This document shows positions 26,972 through 35,287 of a stretch of DNA of 64,000 bases, piece by piece. Under the pieces are notes generated by a model, which was not told where the DNA came from, ran no database searches, and saw only the letters and a program-made list of their open reading frames with translations. The stretch is from DATBLE01 sp036555585. GTDB taxonomy: Bacteria > Actinomycetota > Thermoleophilia > Gaiellales > Gaiellaceae. A program made the position numbers and the translations under genes. The DNA lies in contig DATBLE010000060.1 of the NCBI GenBank assembly GCA_036555585.1, forward strand, positions 1 to 64,000, given 5' to 3'. Every line of letters starts with the position of its first letter. The first letter of the stretch is position 1.

Positions 26972-26988
26972 AGGGCGTTAAAAGCCCT
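26972..26988 (+). terminator. Weak hairpin after radA
   Basis: AGGGC and GCCCT form a 5-base stem with a GTTAAAA loop 30 bases after the radA stop. No T-run follows, so termination here is uncertain. Confidence 0.3.
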
Positions 26989-26994
26989 GGAAAC

Positions 26995-27024
26995 TTGGCG
27001 TTTTCAAGCCGTTTGAGCTACACT
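26995..27024 (+). promoter_or_regulatory. Promoter of carD
   Basis: TTGGCG (26995-27000) and TACACT (27019-27024) have an 18-base spacer. The transcript would carry a leader of about 65 bases before the TTG of carD, unlike the leaderless genes nearby. Confidence 0.55.
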
Positions 27025-27034
27025 GGTGGCAGTT

Positions 27035-27061
27035 CGCCGGCGGATGTCAGACCCGCCGGCG
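27035..27061 (+). promoter_or_regulatory. Hairpin in the carD leader
   Basis: CGCCGGCGG and CCGCCGGCG form a perfect 9-base stem with a 9-base loop just after the predicted transcription start. It lies 36 bases before the TTG start codon. It could stabilise the mRNA or modulate early elongation; function is inferred only from position. Confidence 0.5.
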
Positions 27062-27097
27062 TCTTGGCGACTACGGAGCTTCGAAAGGGGAGTCAGC

Positions 27098-27628
27098 TTG
27101 TTCAAGGTCGGCGACAAGGTGGTGTATCCACACCACGGGGCAGGCACTGTCGTGAAGAAGGAGCAGCGCGAGGTGCTGGGCCAGAAGCGCGATTACCTGA
27201 CGATCAAGATCCTCCACAACGACATGACCGTGAACGTGCCGTGCGAGAACGCGGAGAAGGTGGGCCTGCGCCGCGTGATCGACGAGCAGATGGTCGAGAA
27301 GGTGCTGAAGGCCCTCCAGGGCTCCGGCACCACGATGCCGAAGAACTGGAACCGCCGCTTCAAGCACAACCGCGACAAGATGAAGACGGGCGACATCTTC
27401 GAGTTGGCCGAGGTCGTTCGCAACCTGTCGCTGCGCGACCACGAGAAGGGCCTGTCGACGGGCGAGAAGCAGATGTTCGTGAAGGCGAAGAAGATCCTCG
27501 CCAGCGAGCTCATGTACGCCAAGGCGATGGACGAGGACGAGGCCGGGGTCTGGCTGGACGAGGTTCTCTCCACCGTCGCGAACGGCAAGAAGAAGACCGC
27601 GAAGGCGACCGCGGGCGCGAGCGCCTAG
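27098..27628 (+). CDS. carD: CarD family transcriptional regulator
   Basis: This 176-residue protein binds the RNA polymerase beta subunit and stabilises open promoter complexes. The N-terminal RNAP-interaction domain reads FKVGDKVVYPHHGAGTVV and the C-terminal helical DNA-binding domain has the KILASELMYAKAMDEDEA end typical of CarD/CdnL. A Lys/Ala-rich tail (GKKKTAKATAGA) follows. TTG at 27098 is chosen because AGGGGAG lies six bases upstream and homologues begin at this phenylalanine-lysine-valine. It is followed closely by ispD, the usual CarD-IspD-IspF order. Confidence 0.95.
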   Translation: MFKVGDKVVYPHHGAGTVVKKEQREVLGQKRDYLTIKILHNDMTVNVPCENAEKVGLRRVIDEQMVEKVLKALQGSGTTMPKNWNRRFKHNRDKMKTGDIFELAEVVRNLSLRDHEKGLSTGEKQMFVKAKKILASELMYAKAMDEDEAGVWLDEVLSTVANGKKKTAKATAGASA

Positions 27629-27646
27629 CGCCCGCCCCGGAGGCCG

Positions 27647-28327
27647 GTGTCCGTCTGGGCCGTGCTCGCCGCCGCCGGCCGCGGCGAGCGGCTGGACGGG
27701 AATCGGCCCAAGGCTTTCGCGCAGCTCCGCGGCCGGCCGCTCCTGGCCGAGAGCCTCGAGCGGCTCGACGCGTCCGCCTGGATCGACGCGATCGTCGTGG
27801 TTGCGCCTCCAGGCTGGGAGGAGCCGGTGATCCTGCTCGCCGAGGAGCTCGGCTGCGGGAAGGTGGTTGCCTCCGTCGCCGGCGGCGACTCCCGCTCGGC
27901 ATCCGTCCGGATCGGCGTCGGCGAGGTCGCCGACGACGCAGCGGCGATCCTCGTCCACGACGCGGCCCGGCCGCTCGTCCCAGACGCGGTGGTCGAGCGC
28001 CTGCTGGGCGCGCTCGGGGAGGGCTGGGACGGGGCCGTCCCCGGACTGCCGCCGGCGGACACGGTCAAGCGGCTGCGCGAAGGCGCCGTCGTCGAGACGC
28101 TGCCGCGCGCGGAGCTCGCCGCCGTCCAGACTCCGCAAGCTTTCGTCGCGTCGGTGCTGCGCGCTGCGGTCGTCGACGGCGGAGAGGCGACCGATTGCTC
28201 GTCGCTGGTCGAAGCCCGCGGCGGCCGGGTGAAGGTGGTGGAGGGGGACCCGCGACTGCTCAAGGTGACGACGGCGGACGATCTCGCCCTGGTCGAGTCC
28301 TGGCTCGAGGCCGCCGAGCCGGCGTGA
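27647..28327 (+). CDS. ispD: 2-C-methyl-D-erythritol 4-phosphate cytidylyltransferase
   Basis: This 226-residue enzyme makes CDP-methylerythritol in the MEP isoprenoid pathway. It has the nucleotide-binding LAAAGRGERLDGNRPKAFAQL, ILVHDAARPLV and the product-site AAVQTPQAF. The GTG start has CCGGAGG upstream. It is 18 bases after carD and its stop overlaps the start of the PHP gene (GTGA), so the genes probably form one operon. Confidence 0.95.
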   Translation: MSVWAVLAAAGRGERLDGNRPKAFAQLRGRPLLAESLERLDASAWIDAIVVVAPPGWEEPVILLAEELGCGKVVASVAGGDSRSASVRIGVGEVADDAAAILVHDAARPLVPDAVVERLLGALGEGWDGAVPGLPPADTVKRLREGAVVETLPRAELAAVQTPQAFVASVLRAAVVDGGEATDCSSLVEARGGRVKVVEGDPRLLKVTTADDLALVESWLEAAEPA

Positions 28328-29100
28328 TCGTCGACTACCACATGCACCTGCGCGATCCGGAGGAGCGCATCGAGCACGCGTTCGAGGCGGTCGAGCGCTT
28401 CGTCGAGGTCGCGGCGGCGCGCGGCGTCGACGAGATCGGCTTCACCGAGCACGTCTACTACTTCAACCAGACCGGGCCGCTGTGGACGCTCGAGTACCAG
28501 ACCGAGCGCTGCGTGTACGACCTGGACGCCTACGTGGACGCGGTGCTCGAGGCGAAACGTCAGGGAATGCCCGTCAAGCTCGGGCTCGAAGTGGACTACG
28601 TCGGCGATCGGCAGGACGAGCTCGCATCGCTCCTCGAGCCCTACCCGTGGGACTTCCTGCTCGGCTCGGTGCACTGGGTCGACGGGCTCGCGATCGACCA
28701 GGAGCCCGGCCTCTGGGCTTTCGTGTCCGTCGAGGAGGTGTGGCAGCGGTACTTCGGCGCCCTCGCCGAGCTGGCCGGATCGGGACACGTCGACGTGCTC
28801 GCGCACCCGGATCTGGCGAAGATCTTCGGCCGCCGGCCGGAACCGATCGAGTATCCCGCGCTGACCGGCGTCGCGCTCGAGATCTCCACCAATGGCCTGT
28901 ACAAGCCGGTCGGCGAGCTCTATCCCGATATCGGGTTCCTGGAGGCGGTGGGGCTGCCGATCACGCTCGCCTCCGACGCGCACGTACCCCAGAACGTCGG
29001 CCGCGACCTCGATCGTGCGGTCGAGCACGCTCGAGCGGCAGGCTACGACACGGTGACGGTGTTCGACGGACGGCGTCCTCGTCAGGAGCCGCTCGGGTGA
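28324..29100 (+). CDS. PHP-domain phosphatase, histidinol-phosphatase-like
   Basis: This 258-residue metal-dependent hydrolase has the PHP motifs YHMHL at the N-terminus, GFTEHVY, LGLEVDYVGD, GSVHW, HPDLAKIFG and LASDAHVPQ. This set matches the HisJ-type histidinol phosphatases (histidine biosynthesis), although no other his gene is in the window. It sits between ispD and ispF and starts with a GTGA overlap. A role in another phosphomonoester reaction is possible. Confidence 0.85.
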   Translation: MIVDYHMHLRDPEERIEHAFEAVERFVEVAAARGVDEIGFTEHVYYFNQTGPLWTLEYQTERCVYDLDAYVDAVLEAKRQGMPVKLGLEVDYVGDRQDELASLLEPYPWDFLLGSVHWVDGLAIDQEPGLWAFVSVEEVWQRYFGALAELAGSGHVDVLAHPDLAKIFGRRPEPIEYPALTGVALEISTNGLYKPVGELYPDIGFLEAVGLPITLASDAHVPQNVGRDLDRAVEHARAAGYDTVTVFDGRRPRQEPLG

Positions 29101-29245
29101 CCGCCCGGCCCTGTGGGAGAAACGGCGCTCATCCGGCGCGTTCCGGTCACGGACACGCGCGACCTCGGCCGGTAGGATCGGCCGCGGGAGGCGGGTGGAC
29201 AACCCACAACCCCTCCCCGGGTGGGGCTATGGAAGAAGGGAGCCC

Positions 29246-29737
29246 GTGACGGGCGACGGGGAGCTTCGGATCGGTCTCGGCGTCGACGCGCATGCCCTCG
29301 AGGACGGGGTTCCGCTCGTTCTCGGCGGGGTGCGCCTCGAGAGCCCGCGTGGGCTGTCGGGTCACTCGGACGGGGACGTGATCACGCACGCCCTGATCGA
29401 CGCGGTCCTGGGCGCGGCGAACATGGACGACATCGGCTCGCTGTTTCCGTCGGACGGCAGCACGCCCGCCGGCGTCTCGTCGCTCGTTCTGCTCGAGGAC
29501 GTGGGCACGCGCGTCCGCGCCGCCGGTTGGCAGCTCGTCAACGCCGACTGCGTCTTCATCGGCCAGGAGCCGCGACTGGCGCCGATCCGCGATCGGATGC
29601 GCACCGCCCTCTCCGCCGCGCTCGGCGTTCCGGACGATCGGATCGCCGTCCGGGCGACCACCACCGACGGGCTCGGGTTCACCGGCCGCGGCGACGGGCT
29701 CGCTGCGCTGGCCGTTGCATTGATTCGTCGGGCCTAG
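29246..29737 (+). CDS. ispF: 2-C-methyl-D-erythritol 2,4-cyclodiphosphate synthase
   Basis: This 163-residue enzyme forms the cyclodiphosphate in the MEP pathway. Metal-binding residues are in GLGVDAHAL and GHSDGDVITHALIDA; FPSDG and ATTTDGLGFTGRGDGLAALA complete the family pattern. GTG at 29246 has GAAGGGAG upstream and starts near the family N-terminus. The gene follows the PHP gene after 145 bases that hold a GC-rich palindrome-like stretch. Its last 59 bases overlap the convergent MarR gene. Confidence 0.94.
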   Translation: MTGDGELRIGLGVDAHALEDGVPLVLGGVRLESPRGLSGHSDGDVITHALIDAVLGAANMDDIGSLFPSDGSTPAGVSSLVLLEDVGTRVRAAGWQLVNADCVFIGQEPRLAPIRDRMRTALSAALGVPDDRIAVRATTTDGLGFTGRGDGLAALAVALIRRA

Positions 29738-30176
29738 ACAGCACCTTTCGCATTGCGTCCTCGAGCCGGTCGAGGGCGAGATCGAGCTCTCGCGGCGAGT
29801 AGTCGAGCCGCTCGTGCACCCGTGCGACCGATCCCTGGAGCGCCGGGAAGGCGCTGACCGTGTGCCTGTCGCCGGGCTTCGTCACTTCGAGCAGCGAGGA
29901 GCGGCCGTCCTCGGGGTTGGGCCTGCGGCGGACCAGGCGGCGCGCCTCCAGACGGCGCAGGTACGACGAGAGCGTCGTCGGCGGCATGCCGAGGAGAGCG
30001 GCCAGCCGCGAGGGCGTGATCGGCTGGAAGGCCCTGATCGCGCTGAGCACCGCGAAGTCGTTCGGTCGAACCTTGACGCCCTTCATGGCCCGTCCGAGCA
30101 GATCGTCCGCAAGCTGGCCGAGGATGAAGAGCCGGAAGAGGACGTTGCGGCCTCGAGTGGGTGGCTGGGTTGGCAT
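29679..30176 (-). CDS. MarR family transcriptional regulator
   Basis: This 165-residue winged-helix protein has the MarR core: ITPSRLAALLGMPPTTLSSYLRRLEARRLV with the recognition helix, then the wing RRRPNPEDGRSSLLEVT. The ATG at 30174-30176 lies 54 bases from the divergent beta-propeller gene, with a palindromic site between them. It probably represses itself and that neighbour. The C-terminus extends in a Arg-rich tail that overlaps the 3' end of ispF. Confidence 0.85.
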   Translation of the reverse strand: MPTQPPTRGRNVLFRLFILGQLADDLLGRAMKGVKVRPNDFAVLSAIRAFQPITPSRLAALLGMPPTTLSSYLRRLEARRLVRRRPNPEDGRSSLLEVTKPGDRHTVSAFPALQGSVARVHERLDYSPRELDLALDRLEDAMRKVLSRPDESMQRPAQRARRRGR

Positions 30177-30205
30177 GAATTACGAGATCGCAGTATATTG
30201 CTGCG
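30170..30205 (+). promoter_or_regulatory. Promoter with overlapping palindrome (candidate MarR operator)
   Basis: TTGGCA (30170-30175) and TATATT (30194-30199) with an 18-base spacer drive the beta-propeller gene. The palindrome CGCAG-N7-CTGCG (30189-30205) covers the -10 box. This placement would let the divergently encoded MarR protein block transcription. Confidence 0.6.
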
Positions 30206-30230
30206 AAGTCGTACTACTCAGGAGGGTCGC

Positions 30231-31160
30231 GTGCTCACTCGGATCGCCATGCTCGCCATTCTGACCGTTGCCGTGGGCGGAGTCGCATCTGCCGCTGCGC
30301 CGCCGCCGCTCGACGTTGCCCGAATCGTCGCTCGGATCCCGACCGGGACGGCCCCGTGCAGCGAGAACGCCGGCTTCGGGTCGATGTGGGTGAGCAACGC
30401 CGGCGACAATACGGTCGCCCGCGTCGATCCCGCGACGAACAGGGTCACGGGGCTCGCCAAGGTCGGCAAGGGGCCGTGTGGCGTTGCTGCGAGCGACGAC
30501 GCACTCTGGATCGACGGCTACGGCACCGATTCGGTGGAGCGGGTCGACCCGCGGACCCTCCAGGTGACGACGCGCATCCTGATCGGGCCCAGCGTGTGGG
30601 ACGTCGAGTTCGGCGCGGGCTCCGTCTGGGCGACGAGCGAGTTCGACGGGACGGTCAGCCGGATCGATCCCGCCACGCGCAAGATCGTCGCCGCGATCAA
30701 GGTCGGCAGAGCGCCTCGCCAGGTTCGCTACGGGCTCGATGCGATCTGGGTCGGCGAGAACGCCGGCTCCAGCATCTATCGCGTCGACCCGGCGACGAAC
30801 AAGGCGCGGGCGATCCCGACCGGATTGGCCCAGCCGGACTCGGTCGCCGTCTCGGCGACGTCGATCTGGGTCACCTCGAGCGCCAACCTCTATGCGGTAC
30901 GGCTGAGCCCGAAGACGTTGAAGCCGGTTGCGCGCGTGAAGGTCGGGGGCGGTCCGAGCAATCCCGCGTTCGGGAGCGACGGCAGCGTGTTCGTGCCGAA
31001 CAACTGGGACGGGACGGTCAGCCGGATCGACCAGCGGACGAACAAGGTGATCGCGACGTACAGGGTCGGCCCGAAGGTGTTCCCGGCGGCGCCGGGGTTC
31101 GGCGACGTCTGGGTGCCCTCAACCGGGGCGAACCGCGTCGCCCGCATCCACGTGGGCTAG
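30231..31160 (+). CDS. Secreted beta-propeller (YVTN-like) repeat protein
   Basis: This 309-residue protein has a signal peptide (LTRIAMLAILTVAVGGVASA) and six to seven repeats of about 40-45 residues with the pattern GSVWATSEFDGTVSRIDPAT. This is the YVTN/NHL-like beta-propeller fold. It should be exported; partner and function are unknown. The GTG start has a strong GGAGG site. The gene is divergent from the MarR regulator, which probably controls it. Confidence 0.82.
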   Translation: MLTRIAMLAILTVAVGGVASAAAPPPLDVARIVARIPTGTAPCSENAGFGSMWVSNAGDNTVARVDPATNRVTGLAKVGKGPCGVAASDDALWIDGYGTDSVERVDPRTLQVTTRILIGPSVWDVEFGAGSVWATSEFDGTVSRIDPATRKIVAAIKVGRAPRQVRYGLDAIWVGENAGSSIYRVDPATNKARAIPTGLAQPDSVAVSATSIWVTSSANLYAVRLSPKTLKPVARVKVGGGPSNPAFGSDGSVFVPNNWDGTVSRIDQRTNKVIATYRVGPKVFPAAPGFGDVWVPSTGANRVARIHVG

Positions 31161-31184
31161 GAACCGGCATGCGAACATCCCGCC

Positions 31185-31985
31185 GTGGCGGTCGCGCTGG
31201 TTCCCTCGACGGAGTACCCGTTCCCGCGGCTCGCCGAGATCTTCACGGCAGGCTACGAGGGCTACTTCGTGCCCTTCTCGGTCGACGAGGAGACGGTCCG
31301 GTACATGGTGGAGGTCTTCGACATCGACCTGCCCCGGTCGCTGGTCGCGGTCGACGGCGACGAGCCGATCGGCCTCGCGAACATCGGGCTCCGCGGCAGG
31401 CTGACCTGGCTCGGCGGCGTCGGCGTGGCGAAGGCGCGCCGGCGAGCCGGCGTGGGCGAGCAGCTGACGCGAGCGCTCCTGGGGCGGGCGCGCGAGGCCG
31501 GCGCGCAGGAGATGCGGCTCGAGGTGATCGTCGAGAACACGCCTGCCCTGCGGCTCTACGAGAAGCTCGGGTTCGAACGCGTGCGCGAGCTCGAGGTGCT
31601 GTCCCTGGGCCGGCACGACGAGGGCGGAGCGGCGGCCGAGGTGCCCGTCGACGCGGCGCGCGCCCTGGTCGGCGAGTGGCGGGTGGAGCCCGAGCCGTGG
31701 CAGCGGGCGGACGAGACGGTCGACCGGCTCGCGGCGCGCACGCCGGCGCTCGGCGCTCTCGTCGCCGGGGACGCCGCCGCGGTCTACCGCGTCGGCGGGG
31801 CGAACGTCGCGCTGCTCCAGGCGGCGGGCGGAGTCCGTGGGCTCTCGGAGATCGTCGCCGCGCTGCGAACGAGGGGGACGGTGTCGGCCCTGAACTACCC
31901 GGCGGGCGGCAGCGTGGCGACGGCGATCCGTTCGGCCGGCGGCGAGGTGACGCTGCGCCAGTACGAGCTGGTCAAGCGGCTGTAG
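31185..31985 (+). CDS. GNAT-family N-acetyltransferase
   Basis: This 266-residue protein has a GNAT domain at about residues 10-135, with the acetyl-CoA-binding GVAKARRRAGVGEQLTRALL and NTPALRLYEKLGFERVRE. The C-terminal half (residues ~160-266) looks like a second, degenerate GNAT-like domain ending in GGEVTLRQYELVKRL. Substrate is unknown. The GTG at 31185 has no clear ribosome site. The last 14 bases overlap the 3' end of the convergent AhpD-like gene. Confidence 0.82.
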   Translation: MAVALVPSTEYPFPRLAEIFTAGYEGYFVPFSVDEETVRYMVEVFDIDLPRSLVAVDGDEPIGLANIGLRGRLTWLGGVGVAKARRRAGVGEQLTRALLGRAREAGAQEMRLEVIVENTPALRLYEKLGFERVRELEVLSLGRHDEGGAAAEVPVDAARALVGEWRVEPEPWQRADETVDRLAARTPALGALVAGDAAAVYRVGGANVALLQAAGGVRGLSEIVAALRTRGTVSALNYPAGGSVATAIRSAGGEVTLRQYELVKRL

Positions 31986-32610
31986 TCGGAGCTGTGCCGC
32001 CGCCGCGGTGCCGCGACGCCGTCTCTTCGAGCGAGTAGCCGGTCGCGAGCATCGAGTCGGCGCGCGCGAGAAAGCTCTCCCACTCCGGCACGTCCCAGCC
32101 GAGCGAATCGGCCAGCCGCGTGATCATGTTGAACAAGGCGGCGACGTGGACGGCGTCGACGATCGCCGCGTCGGAGACTCCGGTCGCCCGCACGGCATCT
32201 GCGTCCTCCGGCCGCAGCTCGTCCGGGCGGAGCGTCAGCCCTTCGAGGAAGCCGAGCATCGCGCGCAGCCGCTCGTCGATCGGGGCGGTCCGCCAGTCGG
32301 CCTCGACCGCCCTCCAGACTTCCTCGCCGAGCGCATACGACGCGACCGCGCCGTGGGAGCCCGTTCAGAACGGGCACTGGTTCAGCGACGAGACGAAGGC
32401 GGCGAACAGCTCACGCTCGCCGGCCGACCAGTCGGACGGGCCTCGCATCGCCAGGTCGAGGGCGGCCGAGAAGGAGCGGCCGAAGAGCTCTGGCCGGTAG
32501 TAGAGCGTCTTCAGCACCCCGACGGGCTCGACACCGCGCGCCTGCCGGATCTGATCCAGGATCGCCGCTTCGGCCGGGCCGTGCCCGCGATCGACGACGT
32601 CGAGCCTCAT
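31972..32610 (-). CDS. AhpD-like peroxidase-related selenoprotein (UGA = Sec82)
   Basis: Read through an in-frame TGA at 32365-32367, this is a 212-residue AhpD / carboxymuconolactone-decarboxylase-fold protein. The TGA falls exactly on the second cysteine of the redox motif: NQCPF-U-TGSHGAVA, i.e. Cys79-x-x-Sec82-x-x-x-His86, the spacing of the AhpD active site. Both sides keep the same frame and family similarity (N-terminal part ELFAAFVSSLNQ, C-terminal part DAVHVAALFNMITRLADSLGWD). A hairpin with a GGUC loop lies at the bacterial SECIS position. It should reduce peroxides or disulfides. The ATG overlaps the stop of the 81-residue gene (ATGA). If the organism lacks Sec machinery it would instead be a nonsense-mutated gene. 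Confidence 0.82.
32337..32354 (-). promoter_or_regulatory. Candidate bacterial SECIS element
   Basis: On the mRNA strand ACGGCGC-GGUC-GCGUCGU folds into a 7-base-pair stem (one G-U) with a GGUC tetraloop. It starts 10 bases after the UGA, so the loop is 18-21 bases downstream. The E. coli fdhF SECIS also presents GGUC in its apical loop at almost the same distance, where SelB binds. Confidence 0.7.
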
Positions 32611-32848
32611 TCCATCGCCCGCAGTCCGGCTTCCAGTCGCAGAAGCCCTTCGCCGACGGCGGCGGAGACGGTCTGCTCGAAGATCTCGTCCTCCGAGTGC
32701 CCGGCTTCCTTCAGCGCCTCGACGTCTGCGTCGGTCACGGTGTACGCACCCGTACGCACCTTCTCCAGGTAGGCGTCGAAGTCCGGGGGAGCGGGACGGT
32801 CCGGCTGCGCAGCCGCTCGCAACGCGGCGATCAGCTCGTCGTAGCGGG

Positions 32849-32852
<4 letters not shown>
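32607..32852 (-). CDS. Small partner protein of AhpD-like peroxidase
   Basis: This 81-residue protein reads VTRYDELIAALRAAAQ then FDAYLEKVRTGAYTVTDADV and AGHSEDEIFEQTVSAAVGEG. The TDADVxxLKxAGxSEDEIFE pattern is what I recall from small proteins encoded next to carboxymuconolactone-decarboxylase-fold genes, and it resembles the N-terminal half of AhpD-type domains. It overlaps mutY (GTGA) and the selenoprotein gene (ATGA). It probably forms a complex with the selenoprotein; this is inference from coupling. Confidence 0.72.
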
Positions 32853-33562
<710 letters not shown>

Positions 33563-33567
33563 GAGAT

Positions 33568-34314
33568 CTACCCGGCGCGGACGAACGCGAGCACCCGCTT
33601 CCAGGCGTCTTCGGATGCCTCCGCGAAGTCGGCCTGCTTGCGGTCGAAGAACGAGTGCGGTGCGCCCTCGTACGTGACGATCTCGTGCTCGACGCCGGCA
33701 ACGGTGAGCGCCTCGTCGAAGGCCGCGTTCTGCTCGGCGGTGATGTTGGCGTCGTCCCCCGCCTGGAGTGCGAGGATCGGCCCCTTCAGCTCCGCTGCAC
33801 GCTCGAGCGGGCCGGGCCAATCGCCGCGCCAGCCGAGGCTGCCGTAGAAGCCGACGGCGCCGGCGAGGTCGTGCCCGCCCGCGGTGGAGAGCCACGAGTG
33901 GCGTCCGCCGAAGCAGAAGCCGACCGTGTAGACGCTCGCGACGCCGTGTTCGCGGAGCCAGGCGACCGCTGCCCCCACGTCGAGCTGGATCGTCGCCGGG
34001 TCGGTCTGCTCCACGTGCTCCATGTACGAGAAGTCGTCGTCGCGCTTGGCTACGCCCGCCGTGCGACCGAAGTAGTCGAATGCGATCGCCGCGATCCCGC
34101 GCTCGGCGAAGCGCAGGGCCAACTCTTCGTAGAAGCGGTAGAGGCCGCGGACGTCGGGGAGGACGACGACGCCCGTCGTCGCCGGCTGGTCGGGGGCGGC
34201 CGCGAAGGCCGCAAAGCGATTTCCGTCGGCCGCCTCGAGCGCGAGGTCCTCGTGCGACACGGCGGCGCCGGCGATCGGGGGGATCGGCGGCGAGGAGTCG
34301 AGCTCGAAGCACAC
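33568..34314 (-). CDS. Dienelactone hydrolase family protein
   Basis: This 248-residue alpha/beta hydrolase has the nucleophile elbow GFCFGGRHS with Cys, the Asp in LQAGDDANI and the His in GAPHSFFD, the Cys-Asp-His triad of dienelactone hydrolases. The GTG at 34312-34314 gives VCFELDSSPPIPPIAG, which matches the MCFDxDSxPPIxP start common in the family. Longer starts would cover the -10 box at 34324. It heads the operon with mutY and the selenoprotein. The substrate is unknown. Confidence 0.87.
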   Translation of the reverse strand: MCFELDSSPPIPPIAGAAVSHEDLALEAADGNRFAAFAAAPDQPATTGVVVLPDVRGLYRFYEELALRFAERGIAAIAFDYFGRTAGVAKRDDDFSYMEHVEQTDPATIQLDVGAAVAWLREHGVASVYTVGFCFGGRHSWLSTAGGHDLAGAVGFYGSLGWRGDWPGPLERAAELKGPILALQAGDDANITAEQNAAFDEALTVAGVEHEIVTYEGAPHSFFDRKQADFAEASEDAWKRVLAFVRAG

Positions 34315-34323
34315 GGCTCGGGG

Positions 34324-34329
34324 AGCGTA
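34324..34329 (-). promoter_or_regulatory. -10 box of the dlh-mutY-AhpD operon
   Basis: TACGCT on the minus strand ends nine bases before the GTG at 34314. No ribosome site fits between, which suggests a leaderless transcript. Confidence 0.5.
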
Positions 34330-34383
34330 ACCATTGTCCACCTGGTCACCGGAACGGTTCCCACTCGACACGAGGGCCGGGGC

Positions 34384-34389
34384 TACGTT
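34384..34389 (+). promoter_or_regulatory. -10 box of the 48-residue gene
   Basis: TACGTT is followed by GGAAGC and the ATG at 34396. The six-base gap matches radA and other leaderless genes in the window. Confidence 0.5.
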
Positions 34390-34395
34390 GGAAGC

Positions 34396-34542
34396 ATGAA
34401 CGCGCAGTACCTGATGCTGATCGAGCAGCTCGTCCGCGACGGTCGCTCCGGTGCCGAGATCGACGCGATCGTCGACCGGCTCGTCGAAGAGGACGTCGAG
34501 GTCCTCGAGGACCAGCTGGACGACCTTCCCGCCGCGGCCTAG
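34396..34542 (+). CDS. Small acidic protein of unknown function
   Basis: This 48-residue acidic, helical protein (MNAQYLMLIEQLVRDGRSGA then EIDAIVDRLVEEDVEVLE) has no family I recognise. Support comes from a well-placed -10 box, an ATG, codon usage like its neighbours and the four-base convergent overlap with the DUF480 gene. Confidence 0.6.
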   Translation: MNAQYLMLIEQLVRDGRSGAEIDAIVDRLVEEDVEVLEDQLDDLPAAA

Positions 34543-35141
34543 CCCTGGAGACGGTCGAGCGCCGTCCGTAGGCGCGCGACCTCGTCCTCGAGGCGGGCGA
34601 CCCGGGCGGCGAGCCCGGTCTCCGCGGTCGGCGAGTCGACGACGGCCGGTTCGGGCTCCGAAGCCGAGCCGAGCAGCTGCACGAAGCGCTCGCCGCGCTC
34701 GCCGGGACGATTGAGGTGCCGGGCGACGTACTCCCGCTCGATCAGCCGCGCGAGCGTCTCCTCGACTCCGCCCTGGCCGAACCGGTACAGGCGCTCACTG
34801 CGCTGACGGAGCTCGGAGGCCGTCTGCGGGCCGCGCAACATCAGCACCGCGAGCAGGGAGAGCTCGGCCGCGTCGAGCGCGAGCGCCTCGTCGAGCAGGT
34901 GCCGGTACTTGACCGCTCGACTGCCGGCGCCGCTGGCCAGGCGCGCCCAGCCGCGGCGCGACAGGGCTTCGAGGGCGGTGCGGATGGTCGGCTCGTCGTA
35001 CTCGACGACCGGGTCGCGGCTCGTCGTCTGATTGCAGGCCAGGCGCAGCCCGTTCAGCGAGAGCGGATACTGATCGGGCGTCGTCCGCTGCTTCTCGACC
35101 AGGCAGCCCAGCACCCGGATCTCGACCGGATCGGCGTCCAT
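34539..35141 (-). CDS. DUF480 (YceH-like) protein
   Basis: This 200-residue protein matches YceH-type proteins: VRVLGCLVEKQRTTPDQYPL-like start (EIRVLGCLVEKQRTTPDQYP), SLNGLRLACNQTTSRDPVV and two winged-helix units, then GPQTASELRQRSERLY. The C-terminus is a coiled coil (RVARLEDEVARLRTALDRL). Members are of unknown function but have a DNA-binding-like fold. The ATG is at 35139-35141. It faces the oxidoreductase gene across 158 bases that include a CCCCACCC/GGGTGGGG palindrome at 35164-35180. Confidence 0.88.
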   Translation of the reverse strand: MDADPVEIRVLGCLVEKQRTTPDQYPLSLNGLRLACNQTTSRDPVVEYDEPTIRTALEALSRRGWARLASGAGSRAVKYRHLLDEALALDAAELSLLAVLMLRGPQTASELRQRSERLYRFGQGGVEETLARLIEREYVARHLNRPGERGERFVQLLGSASEPEPAVVDSPTAETGLAARVARLEDEVARLRTALDRLQG

Positions 35142-35287
35142 TCGACAAGCCTACGAGCCACACCCCCACCCAGGGTGGGGAGCCGGTCCCGCCGCCCTCG
35201 GAATCGACGATACCGCTGAAGCTGCAACGTGTCTCGACCGCGACCGTGACGGTTCTGGAACTTTCTCCGCGGCACGCTTCCGGCGGA

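Noticed and set aside
32365..32367. Reading the TGA as a simple nonsense mutation
   Set aside because: Not excluded, but position at the catalytic Cys, intact frame afterwards and a SECIS-like hairpin make Sec more likely.
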